Origin: Lachnospiraceae bacterium
Lineage (GTDB): Bacteria > Bacillota > Clostridia > Lachnospirales > Lachnospiraceae
Direction of reading: 5' to 3'
Assembly: GCA_009774585.1 (NCBI GenBank)
Contig: VSOA01000175.1
Span: 1 to 7,901, forward strand
Length of the DNA stretch: 7,901 nucleotides
The translations under genes were made by a program, and so were the position numbers. The notes below the pieces were generated by a model that ran no database searches, was not told the origin of the DNA, and saw nothing but the letters and a program-made list of their open reading frames with translations. This document shows, in pieces, positions 1 to 6,086 of the stretch (position 1 is its first letter; the number at the start of each line of letters is the position of its first letter).

Positions 1-47
1 TCTGCTCTTACACTGTTTTCTTATAAATTTTTTACTCTTGACAAGAC

Positions 48-69
48 TTTAATGCCAGTAAAATTTCAC
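48..69. repeat. Imperfect direct repeat, copy after the second spike gene
   Basis: This is the partner of the copy at 2069-2093. It lies just after the spike stop codon in transcription order, in the same minus-strand frame as the spike gene beyond its TAG. With its partner it brackets the second DcrB-like plus spike pair. Confidence 0.45.
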
Positions 70-81
70 TCTTCTAAGCTG

Positions 82-1473
82 CTACTGTATCCTAAACTCC
101 CCACCAGTAAAATATATATCATCACTCAGTGTCATTGTTGTTCCACCCTGTCTCACCTGTACGATATCTTCCGCCGCTATCAGCAGAGATGCGGAACCGC
201 TGGCTATTGTCATGTTTTCTTCTGCCTGAATCAGTATATCTTTATCGCTCGTCACCGTAATGCCTTCTTTATCATTCATCTCTACCATCATTCCTTGATT
301 ATTTGTCATCAGAATTGAATCCGGCGTAAATAGTATTTCCTTTCCATACTTTGTCTTAAAAGATTTATAATCCGGATTCTGCCTTGCAGCGTCAGTTTCT
401 TTATGTACGGAACTAACCACCAGACATCTGTTTTCCTCGTCTGGCACATACAATCGCACGTTGTCTCCCACTTCCGGCATACTGTACCACCCTGTTCCGT
501 CCGGAGAAGAATATACCGTAGCATAAGCAAACCATTTCTTTCCATCGAACGCCTTCCATTCATCCCCCTCTATATCAATCTGCACGGTATCTTTCTGCAC
601 TCCTGTGACCTCCGCCTCAAAAGAACATCCCGCTATTCCCTGATGCTGTGCCGGAAGTGTCTGCAATCCTTCTTTTCTCTTAAGCCAGTACTCATGTACA
701 CATTCAGCTCCTATATAACGCGTCCTGATGTCATAGATATAGTACTTTCCGCCTTCATATATCATGAAATCGCCCAGTTGATAGATTTCCCTGTCAGTGA
801 CAGACAAGGTCAACATATCCGTCATCTGCAAGTCCTTTACACCGTTGCGCACCTTCTGCTGATACTCACAGGCATCCAACGCAAGCGTAATATCCGATGA
901 CTTCCGGTTCTGCTCTATGCCTTCCTTCAATCCGACTGTATAGCAACATCCCTTCTGCAATGCATCAGATACGATATACCTGTTGTGCAGACTCGCAAGG
1001 CGTTTCAAAAATTCCCAGTCTGTCTCACGGTACTGCATCAACACGCCCTCCGTCCTATCACTCTCCCCCTCCACATAGTTCACCTTTCCTTCTTTATAAG
1101 TGTCGGTTATTTTGTGAAAAAGCAGGCTGCATATCGTGTCCTTATTTTGAAATACTCTGTAATGCTCTTTATCATCCATTAATACAGTGCCGCTCTTGGC
1201 TTCCAATCGAAGTATCGTCTCATACCCATCCTGTCCCATGGCAAAGCCAGTCACAATACCATAAAAAAGTACTGCGCTCGTTCCCGTCTCTCCTTCCGCA
1301 GTCACTTTCAGCCATGTATCTGCAGCCAGTATACTTAGATATTCTTCCTTCCTATCATCTTTTATCCGTATACTGATTTTGGCATCCGCATGGCAGTTAA
1401 GACCTTTATGAATCTCCACATTTTGTAACGCCACATATTCAAACGGCTCAATCTTTAGCTGATAGTCTCTCAT
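82..1473 (-). CDS. VgrG/phage late control D-type spike protein (second copy)
   Basis: A complete 463-residue spike of the gpD/VgrG type, the hub and needle of a contractile injection tip. The gp27-like hub spans about residues 1-270, with the family signature MQYRETDWEFLKRLAS at 146-161 and the second hub sheet around 225-265 (YQLGDFMIYEGGKYYIYDI). The OB-fold base-V part is at 280-357, with WFAYATVYSSPDGTGWYSMPEVGDNVRLYVP (314-344), a very characteristic gp5-like turn. A beta-helix needle of short repeats follows (about 375-463): IMLT-, MVEM-, ITVTSDKDILIQAE- and MTIASGSASL-type strands ending FTGGEFRIQ. Unlike the first spike it has no extra C-terminal domain, so it would need a separate tip or cargo protein. 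It is diverged from the first spike over the whole length, so this is not a recent duplication. The stop is followed by the repeat at 48-69 and no visible terminator. Confidence 0.9.
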   Translation of the reverse strand: MRDYQLKIEPFEYVALQNVEIHKGLNCHADAKISIRIKDDRKEEYLSILAADTWLKVTAEGETGTSAVLFYGIVTGFAMGQDGYETILRLEAKSGTVLMDDKEHYRVFQNKDTICSLLFHKITDTYKEGKVNYVEGESDRTEGVLMQYRETDWEFLKRLASLHNRYIVSDALQKGCCYTVGLKEGIEQNRKSSDITLALDACEYQQKVRNGVKDLQMTDMLTLSVTDREIYQLGDFMIYEGGKYYIYDIRTRYIGAECVHEYWLKRKEGLQTLPAQHQGIAGCSFEAEVTGVQKDTVQIDIEGDEWKAFDGKKWFAYATVYSSPDGTGWYSMPEVGDNVRLYVPDEENRCLVVSSVHKETDAARQNPDYKSFKTKYGKEILFTPDSILMTNNQGMMVEMNDKEGITVTSDKDILIQAEENMTIASGSASLLIAAEDIVQVRQGGTTMTLSDDIYFTGGEFRIQ

Positions 1474-2038
1474 GATATCCTCCTTCTTCCTCTATGGTTT
1501 CCAGCACTCTGAGTACCGTCGGTTTCCATCTGTCGTACTTGGAAAAACTACAATGAAAATTTCCTAGAATCAGTTGTCCTTGTATCTCAAAAAGAAAAAG
1601 TAAGCAGTATAGACTTCCGTCTAAGCAGAATGTTTTACAGTCCATCCATGACACTGGAACTTCTCCTGTCTTAACTGTTCCCATATCGTAAAAAACAGCC
1701 TGTTTCCATACTTTCTGCATATCCTGCCGCAGTCTTTCCACCCCTTGTTCCAGATTCTGCATTTCATCCGCTTGTCCGGCAGGACTGAATGTAAATGTTG
1801 CATCGGAATTTCCATCCGCTATGATTATCTCAGGCATCATGGCATTTCTATATTTGATCAGGCGTTCCCTCTGCTTCATAGCGTGCATGTATGACGGAAG
1901 TCTGATTGTACATAGTCCATCACACAATATCACTCTCTTAAATTCCTTTTGTTCCCCCACAAGCGCATCCGGCTGCTCTTGTCTGCATTTTCTTCTGAGC
2001 TCTAATATAAGTTTGTCCGGATAGGCAGCCTGCTTCAT
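1448..2038 (-). CDS. DcrB/DUF1795-like protein, putative chaperone of the second spike
   Basis: A 196-residue diverged member of the same type as the copy at 3717-4217. After a polar N-terminal extension (residues 1-36) comes a strand with GLCTIRLPSYM (41-51), a TFTFSPAG strand (81-88), and a helix LEQGVERLRQDMQKVW (96-111). A VSWMDCKTFCLDGSLYCLLFLFEIQGQLILGNFHCSF sheet region follows (129-165), then the closing YDRWKPTVLRVLETIEE helix (168-184). The LILGNFHCSF...hLeTI end aligns by eye with MMLGSYHFP...hLKSI of the first copy. It has no signal peptide. Its last codons overlap the following spike gene by 26 bases, so the two are translationally coupled, strong evidence that the proteins work together. 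ATG 2038 follows GGGGAGAATGAAGAAAG. In T6SS such Eag proteins stabilise effectors before loading; that role is inferred here. Confidence 0.82.
   Translation of the reverse strand: MKQAAYPDKLILELRRKCRQEQPDALVGEQKEFKRVILCDGLCTIRLPSYMHAMKQRERLIKYRNAMMPEIIIADGNSDATFTFSPAGQADEMQNLEQGVERLRQDMQKVWKQAVFYDMGTVKTGEVPVSWMDCKTFCLDGSLYCLLFLFEIQGQLILGNFHCSFSKYDRWKPTVLRVLETIEEEGGYHERLSAKD
1479..1484 (-). promoter_or_regulatory. Ribosome binding site of the second spike gene
   Basis: AGGAGG five bases before ATG 1473, lying inside the coding end of the DcrB-like gene. This fixes the spike start and gives a 26-base gene overlap, the mark of coupled translation. Confidence 0.75.
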
Positions 2039-2230
2039 AGTCTTTCTTCATTCTCCCCAATATCTTGTTTTAATCCCAGTAAAACGATTTCACAAATTCC
2101 TTATATGTAAAAAATACTTAACGCTTTTTAAATATAAAACCTTCCTTTGCCATCTATAGTCTGCCCTTATGGAAGAGTTGTGATTTTGTTATGCCATTTG
2201 TTTCTTCTTCTCCGAGTACAGAAGTTTTGC
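2039..2230 (-). other. AT-rich gap without a convincing gene
   Basis: This stretch separates the immunity-type cassette from the second spike module. Only tiny frames exist, such as MAKEGFIFKKR followed by TAA (ATG near 2153), then, after a stop in the same frame, a piece ending YKEFVKSFYWD and TAA. That pattern could be gene debris. I see no clear terminator hairpin and no confident -35/-10 pair, although A/T-rich stretches such as TTTATATTTAAA could hide a promoter for the second module. Confidence 0.4.
2069..2093. repeat. Imperfect direct repeat, copy upstream of the second spike module
   Basis: The plus strand reads TTTAATCCCAGTAAAA, then CGA, then TTTCAC. The copy at 48-69 is the same except for one substitution (C to G) and absence of the three bases CGA, giving 21 of 22 shared positions. 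On the minus strand both copies read as the end of a small frame (V-K-S-F-Y-W-D-stop here, V-K-F-Y-W-H-stop in the other), so the three-base difference preserves phase. Confidence 0.45.
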
Positions 2231-2465
2231 CTAGTCATCACTATCTTTATCGTCCCTCTCAGTATTCACAATATGTATCTCACCATCTTCTGCAATAATA
2301 GTCCAAAGGTAATATTCCTCCTCATGAAATAATGCAATTTCTTCCAATATTTCATAAAGTTCCTTCGGATCCATTTCCACGTCTTTCCCATCATTCAACT
2401 TAACTTTGATAAAAGAAACTTCTACTATTTGCAGTTTTCCGTCTCCCGAACACTGATTAAATCAT
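2231..2465 (-). pseudogene. Small acidic protein gene, apparently frameshifted just after its start
   Basis: A continuous 76-codon frame (2461 to the TAG at 2231) has clear protein character. It contains LQIVEVSFIKVKLNDGKDVE, then DPKELYEILEEIALFHEEEY, then YLWTIIAEDGEIHIVN and an acidic DDKDSDD tail. It suggests strands, a central acidic helix and two more strands. No ATG opens it before residue 30. However, ATG at 2465, preceded by GAGAAGAGAG and eight bases after the previous ORF's stop, sits one base out of phase and reads only ATG ATT TAA. Removing one base there would give an ordinary 77-residue gene. So it is either a frameshifted gene, a sequencing error, or a gene using a rare start (TTG at residue 22 or CTG at residue 10). 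Its place after the Imm11-like gene suggests a further cassette member. No family recognised. Confidence 0.5.
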
Positions 2466-2473
2466 CTCTCTTC

Positions 2474-2581
2474 TCATATATCAGTTAGATATCCATTTAT
2501 AAAGCGCAAAGCTGTAATATCATCAACATCATAATACTCACTCTCATCAAAATAATTCCCAATCCATTTTAGACCTGTCAA
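2474..2581 (-). CDS. Possible 35-aa ORF coupled to the immunity gene (TTG start)
   Basis: The frame reads LTGLKWIGNY, then FDESEYYDVDDITALRFING and YLTDI, followed by TGA. It looks like real protein: an aromatic and acidic mix, a helical end and no low-complexity character. The only sensible start is TTG at 2581, overlapping the previous gene's TGA as TTGA, with AAGGAAG about eight bases before it, a layout typical of translational coupling. It could also be the remaining C-terminal piece of a larger decayed gene. No family recognised. Confidence 0.35.
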   Translation of the reverse strand: MTGLKWIGNYFDESEYYDVDDITALRFINGYLTDI

Positions 2582-3096
2582 ATTTCCACTTCCTTTAGCC
2601 TGATTCCCCTTATGCCTCGACGCAGTATGCTCTCCACGAAATCTAGCCTTCCGACAATACACTTTTTATCATAGCCGCTTATTTTAAATACTGCCGCTTC
2701 ACCGATTTTCTTTTGACTAAGTATCGGTTTTTCAATCCTGTTTCCTACTGAATTGTATTGCGTTTCCTCTGACAAACACTCAATTTCATCCAGAATCGAA
2801 ATAAAGTAACTTGCATTTGTTCCGCTTTCTTTATGCCACAACTTGATTCCGCGATACAAAATATCCGGATGATACATGAGAATAGTTTTCATGATAGTGT
2901 CCGATACCATCACAAAAGGACTGCATATTAAATCCGGGAAAAAAACTTCCATCGGCAGTTCCATCTCCACAACGTTCCACATGCTTAATCTGTCGATATC
3001 CTCTTTAGTGAGCAAACGGAGATCAATCGCCCTATTCTTATTAATATTGTAAGGAATCCTGTTCTTTTCATCTGTTTCAATCAGGAAATACTTCAT
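2578..3096 (-). CDS. Imm11/DUF1629-like putative immunity protein, 172 aa
   Basis: The protein resembles the Imm11 (DUF1629) family of immunity proteins from polymorphic toxin systems. It has a short N-terminal strand (MKYFLIETD), a central VVEMELPMEVFFPDLICSPF followed by VSDTIMKTILMYHPDILYRG (the 'D-hh-S..hhh..h....' part), an ASYFISILDEIECLSEE strand-turn (95-111), and the C-terminal IGEAAVFKISGYDK...IVGRLDFVESILRRGIRGIRL (131-167). The family is generally cytoplasmic and blocks a cognate toxin; which toxin it would block here is unknown. The start at 3096 follows AAGGAG located inside the end of the upstream gene, whose TAA lies one base before this ATG. An upstream in-frame ATG at 3150 lies inside that gene and is less likely. 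Base composition from here to about 2040 is visibly more AT-rich than the spike genes, in keeping with an exchangeable cassette. Confidence 0.78.
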   Translation of the reverse strand: MKYFLIETDEKNRIPYNINKNRAIDLRLLTKEDIDRLSMWNVVEMELPMEVFFPDLICSPFVMVSDTIMKTILMYHPDILYRGIKLWHKESGTNASYFISILDEIECLSEETQYNSVGNRIEKPILSQKKIGEAAVFKISGYDKKCIVGRLDFVESILRRGIRGIRLKEVEI

Positions 3097-3097
3097 C

Positions 3098-3700
3098 TTA
3101 GATTTTCTCCTTCGTACATAAAACCGCTGCGCTTCCCATATATTCCCCATAAACTATTTGGAAACCATCCGAAAGACAAGTTCCGCTCTCCGATACGGTA
3201 CGCATAATCAGGCAACTCAAGTTTTGAATAACCTTACAAATAAGGGCATCATAATATTCCGTATACGCCACGTTAACTTCCTCTAGCTCATAGTTCTGAA
3301 CTCGTATAAACTCCTCATATACTTTCTGATGCAGAAACTCTAAGTCTTCCTGATAATTATCCTGTAGCAGCCACAGAAAATAATGTTCCCCCGCTTCTTG
3401 TTCATCCAAATAAAATCCCTCATCCAATGTCTCTATACGAAGCATGAGTTTCCTAATATAAACGCTGCTTTGCAGGAAACTGCATACAAAATATGCAATC
3501 TTTCCCTTACAACCTCTTTTCTGCATATCGACTGTGCGTACAAGCATCTCCTGTATTATTTCTCGTAGCTCATTCCACATCACATTCCCATGTTCTTCCA
3601 GTTTCCTCTGAATCTCTCGACAGGAAACTTGGAAACATTCGTCCATATACGGTCGTATAAATTGAAGGATATCTTCTCTGCGGTCATACTTACGCTTCAT
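3098..3700 (-). CDS. Helical protein of unknown function, 200 aa
   Basis: I do not recognise a named family with confidence. The start is fixed: ATG 3700 is directly preceded by an in-frame TGA. The protein is almost wholly helical by composition. It has an N-terminal basic segment (MKRKYDRREDILQFIRPYMD), a possible small helical or winged-helix-like part to about residue 50, a central FVCSFLQSSVYIRKLMLRIETLDEGFYLDE section (71-100), and an acidic helical C-terminal half with FIRVQNYELEEVNVAYTEYYDALI (131-154). No catalytic motif, signal peptide or membrane span is clear. It starts 16 bases after the DcrB-like stop and ends one base before the Imm11-like ATG, so it is co-translated with the latter. 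This position is typical of either a toxin or an immunity partner in polymorphic toxin cassettes. The lack of a compact enzymatic motif makes an accessory, adaptor or immunity role more likely to me. Confidence 0.8.
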   Translation of the reverse strand: MKRKYDRREDILQFIRPYMDECFQVSCREIQRKLEEHGNVMWNELREIIQEMLVRTVDMQKRGCKGKIAYFVCSFLQSSVYIRKLMLRIETLDEGFYLDEQEAGEHYFLWLLQDNYQEDLEFLHQKVYEEFIRVQNYELEEVNVAYTEYYDALICKVIQNLSCLIMRTVSESGTCLSDGFQIVYGEYMGSAAVLCTKEKI

Positions 3701-3716
3701 TCACTGTTCCCTGCCT

Positions 3717-4217
3717 TCATGAGTTTGCCAATACATCTAACCGTATACTCTTTAATATCTCGACAAAAACCCTTCGGTCTTCTTCCATTCCTTCCGCCGG
3801 AAAATGATAGCTCCCAAGCATCATATTATCATTCACTGGGAGAATAAACATACAATGCATACTGTCCTCTTTGATTCCTCCCGTAACAAAAGCAAACCAG
3901 CCAATTATGCCCGCATCTGCCTTAAGCTCTTTAGCCCATAACCGTATACTTTCCGGATATGCATGGCTAATCAGTCTCTGCATCTCCTTTATTGCCGGAT
4001 ATACCTGCATCTCCTGTAAAGGCTTGTCCAGCAAGTTGAATGTAATAATCCTGTTTCCTTCCGGATTGATATATATTTCCTGCGGTCTGGGACTGACGGG
4101 AAACTTCACCGTTAATACTTCGTCCGACGGCTTCATATAATTTTCCGGAAGTTTTAGCTGTATCCTGCCCGCCAGACAGCTTAATTCCTGCCATCCGGCT
4201 TGTTCTCTGTACTCCAT
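3717..4217 (-). CDS. DcrB/DUF1795-like protein, putative spike or effector chaperone (first copy)
   Basis: The 166-residue protein shows a DUF1795/DcrB-type pattern. It has an early strand with LKLPENY (residues 21-27), then F at 39, NRIITFNLL (55-63) and a central helix (residues 67-88). A GIIGWFAFVTGG strand (103-114) follows, then a CMFILPVNDNMMLGSYHFP hairpin (122-140) and the final helix RRVFVEILKSIRL (148-160). In T6SS, DUF1795 (Eag) proteins hold effector transmembrane regions and load them onto VgrG or PAAR; I infer a similar role because spike genes sit on both sides. There is no signal peptide, which favours a cytoplasmic chaperone over the lipoprotein DcrB of enterobacteria. The chosen start follows GGGAGGG; an in-frame TTG at 4250 would add 11 residues. 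Its 5' part overlaps the out-of-phase reading frame above. The C-terminal hairpin and helix align by eye with the second copy. Confidence 0.82.
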   Translation of the reverse strand: MEYREQAGWQELSCLAGRIQLKLPENYMKPSDEVLTVKFPVSPRPQEIYINPEGNRIITFNLLDKPLQEMQVYPAIKEMQRLISHAYPESIRLWAKELKADAGIIGWFAFVTGGIKEDSMHCMFILPVNDNMMLGSYHFPAEGMEEDRRVFVEILKSIRLDVLANS

Positions 4218-4422
4218 CACTAGACTTTCCCTCCCAATCCACTTGTTCAAAAGAAACCGATATATCCCTCACATGCGCTATACCGCCGCCGGGACGTCCG
4301 CTTAATATGATCTGAGTCATCTTACCGGCAGCATAATTTTTTATATCAATGGTATTTAAACTGTTTATCTTATCAATAGCGGGATTTTTCCCAATACCAC
4401 CTATTTTGACACTTTCACTCAT
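3967..4422 (-). CDS. Unknown small protein; 3' half probably out of frame (possible frameshift)
   Basis: I do not recognise this protein. ATG at 4422 has a strong purine-rich site (GGAAGGAAGG, then TAAGGC) and lies 54 bases after the spike stop, so initiation here is credible. An ATG at 4446 is also in frame but less well placed. The first 66 residues read like protein: MSESVKIGGIGKNPAIDKIN, then a stretch containing IILSGRPGGG and VSFEQVDWEG. From about 4217 to 3967 the frame runs on for some 84 codons inside the DcrB-like gene in another phase. That part is rich in G, S, Q, K and T, as shadow frames often are. A third frame has TAG directly at the DcrB start (TAGTGATG), so one extra base in the G run near 4231-4240 would end this protein at about 67 residues. 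It could be a small effector, spike accessory or adaptor, placed between spike and putative chaperone. Confidence 0.5.
   Translation of the reverse strand: MSESVKIGGIGKNPAIDKINSLNTIDIKNYAAGKMTQIILSGRPGGGIAHVRDISVSFEQVDWEGKSSDGVQRTSRMAGIKLSGGQDTAKTSGKLYEAVGRSINGEVSRQSQTAGNIYQSGRKQDYYIQLAGQAFTGDAGISGNKGDAETD
4229..4235 (-). promoter_or_regulatory. Ribosome binding site deciding the DcrB-like start
   Basis: GGGAGGG on the minus strand, followed by AAAGTCTA and then GTG-ATG. It sits 8 bases before GTG 4220 and 11 before ATG 4217. It favours a start at 4220 or 4217 over the TTG at 4250, which would place this site inside the gene. It overlaps the upstream small reading frame, suggesting translational coupling. 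Confidence 0.6.
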
Positions 4423-4476
4423 ATGCCTTACCTTCCTTCCATTCATACTTGAAGGCTGTACCCTGCCTTGCTTTCA

Positions 4477-6072
4477 CTATTTTCCGACTTTAGTAATGAT
4501 TGGCATACTCCCCGCCACCGCTCCCATAATTGTACTTCCGAAATCTCCTGCCGGAATATTCGCCAGAACATTGACGATTACACCATCCAGCAAATATTTC
4601 TCCTCTCTCTGCTCGGGCAGTGCCGGACTACCTCCCGCCTGAAAAACCGACTGTCTTTTCTTCTTAGCTATCATCTGTGGAGTCGCTGCAAAATTACCTG
4701 TACAGCCGATTGCATCAAAGGCATTGCACATGTTAATCACTGTCGGTCTCGTAATGTCCTTTCTGACAAACGTAGCCTCCTTGGGTGCCGTCACCGTGAC
4801 AGACTTAGCCTGAAGCTGAACCTGCCCCTCTGCCAGAATGGATATCTTGTTCACTGTCTTCACACGCAACATACTGCTGTCCGATATGGCTATTTCCGCG
4901 TTCTGGTTTTCCATATGTAAGAATCCCATCTCTGCAGGTTTCATATATAAGCGTTTCTCACTATCCGACGTAAAATAACGGTTATTATAATCTGCCAGTT
5001 CCTCGCAGTACTCTCCATTTTCCCGCACATTGTAAATAGCTTTCGCATTTTCTTCATTATTTTTATCAAAATACAGTGCGACCTTTGTCCCTTTTTCCGG
5101 CATACAATAAAGCATGTTCCCGATAATCGGTCGCCACGGGTAATCATAAGCTGTCGCTACATCCTGTTCGTCGTCAATATCCAGATGCAGACGTAAGACC
5201 TCCCCTTTTGTTTGCAGCACCTCTCCTTCAATCACCACACCTTTCAGTCGATCCGCCTGTATCTTATCCGCTTGAAAACATTCCAGCGGATATACGTTGA
5301 CACAGGTTTCTATACTGTTATGTTTTAACGAAATTTCACAGGTCATGACACTATACTCTCTACCGAGAATCATCACTTTTTCACCCACCCGGATAAACTC
5401 CCTGCCATATATCCGATATCCACATCTTCTGTCTCGCACAGAAGTCCTCCCCGGTTTTTTGTACAAAAGTTCGACATATTTATGCTGCTCAAGGTCTATC
5501 TGCCAAGCTGACTTTTGTGGCAGTCCTATGCTGACTTCCTTCTTATTTCCGTAATCTTCCGATAATAATCTGCCCCCTAAATGGCTGGCAATCCTGCGAA
5601 TAAACTGATAATCCGTCTCCTGATATTGAATCAAGGGACAGGTGATTGCTCTGTCCGGCATATTCCATCTGGTTTTAAAAGAATACTCTTTCGTCACCTC
5701 TTCAGTAATATCCTTGTATGTCCTGCTGATATTCTGAAAAGATCTGGACTTCTTCTCAATATCCATCTGCCAGATATACGAAACTGCCTTAAGTTCCAGC
5801 ACCGTATAATCTCCTACATTTCGAAGTTCTGCACTGTCAATCAATCCGCTAAACAGAGACTCCTGTCTGCCCTTCTCATCCTGCCCAATCAATTCAAGCT
5901 GCTGTTCTTTCATCCGGCACAACATGTTGTACGCTTCATTATAATTTACAACGCAGGAAACTTCCATTCTCGCCATCTCTCCATACTGCATATATAGGTG
6001 GCAACTCAGTATGGTTTTGTACTTAAAATTACAATTTACCTGTAACTGTCCCAACAAAATCACGTCTTCCAT
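4477..6072 (-). CDS. VgrG/phage late control D-type spike protein with C-terminal extension
   Basis: Likely the puncturing spike hub of a contractile injection system, sitting at the baseplate tip. Residues 1-265 match the gp27/gpD-type hub; the family signature is visible at 149-161 (QYQETDYQFIRRI), preceded by the usual strand-rich region (about 75-105). An OB-fold, gp5/base-V-like segment spans about 278-350, with the typical turn MLYCMPEKGTKVALYF (320-335) and a following AIYNVRENG. Repetitive short strands at 385-435 (AEIAISDSSMLRVKTVNKISI...) look like the start of a beta-helix needle. Unlike a bare spike, about 90 further residues follow (440-531): a Cys-containing stretch (INMCNAFDAIGCTG), a basic KKKR, a Pro/Glu linker, then a hydrophobic Gly/Ala tail (DGVIVNVLANIPAG...IMGAVAGSMPII). 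That tail could be an effector-binding, PAAR-like or membrane-directed domain; I do not recognise it. A DcrB-like gene lies nearby. The start is well supported by AGGAGG. Confidence 0.88.
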   Translation of the reverse strand: MEDVILLGQLQVNCNFKYKTILSCHLYMQYGEMARMEVSCVVNYNEAYNMLCRMKEQQLELIGQDEKGRQESLFSGLIDSAELRNVGDYTVLELKAVSYIWQMDIEKKSRSFQNISRTYKDITEEVTKEYSFKTRWNMPDRAITCPLIQYQETDYQFIRRIASHLGGRLLSEDYGNKKEVSIGLPQKSAWQIDLEQHKYVELLYKKPGRTSVRDRRCGYRIYGREFIRVGEKVMILGREYSVMTCEISLKHNSIETCVNVYPLECFQADKIQADRLKGVVIEGEVLQTKGEVLRLHLDIDDEQDVATAYDYPWRPIIGNMLYCMPEKGTKVALYFDKNNEENAKAIYNVRENGEYCEELADYNNRYFTSDSEKRLYMKPAEMGFLHMENQNAEIAISDSSMLRVKTVNKISILAEGQVQLQAKSVTVTAPKEATFVRKDITRPTVINMCNAFDAIGCTGNFAATPQMIAKKKRQSVFQAGGSPALPEQREEKYLLDGVIVNVLANIPAGDFGSTIMGAVAGSMPIITKVGK

Positions 6073-6078
6073 ATACTG

Positions 6079-6084
6079 CCTCCT
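6079..6084 (-). promoter_or_regulatory. Ribosome binding site of the first spike gene
   Basis: AGGAGG on the minus strand, six bases before ATG 6072, immediately after the TAG of the preceding gene. It fixes the start of the 531-residue spike protein and suggests strong translation inside an operon. Confidence 0.75.
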
Positions 6085-6086
6085 AA

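Noticed and set aside
309..563. Second minus-strand frame inside the spike gene
   Set aside because: It sits wholly inside the OB-fold coding part in another phase, with Trp/Arg/Cys-rich shadow composition.
403..900. Plus-strand frame of 165 codons
   Set aside because: It lies antisense to the strongly supported second spike, is rich in S, H, R and C as shadow frames are, and has no ribosome site or family likeness.
2147..2332. Plus-strand frame of 61 codons
   Set aside because: It is hydrophobic and Cys-rich, lacks a ribosome site, and is antisense to the protein-like frame at 2231-2461, which explains the bases better.
3097..3150. Longer start for the Imm11-like gene at ATG 3150
   Set aside because: The added residues lie inside the upstream gene and are basic, unlike the family start; ATG 3096 has AAGGAG and the one-base junction.
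4218..4250. TTG start at 4250 for the DcrB-like gene
   Set aside because: It has no ribosome site, and it would bury the GGGAGGG that properly serves 4220/4217.
4439..4476. Possible terminator hairpin between spike and small ORF (AAGGC / GCCTT)
   Set aside because: The stem is only five pairs with an eight-base loop and no T run follows, so it is too weak to call.
4468..4920. Plus-strand frame of 150 codons
   Set aside because: It is antisense to the first spike's C-terminal part, has Cys/Arg/His-rich shadow composition and no credible start signal.
5581..5997. Plus-strand frame of 138 codons
   Set aside because: It is antisense to the spike hub domain, including the conserved QETDYQF motif; the minus-strand reading is clearly the real one.
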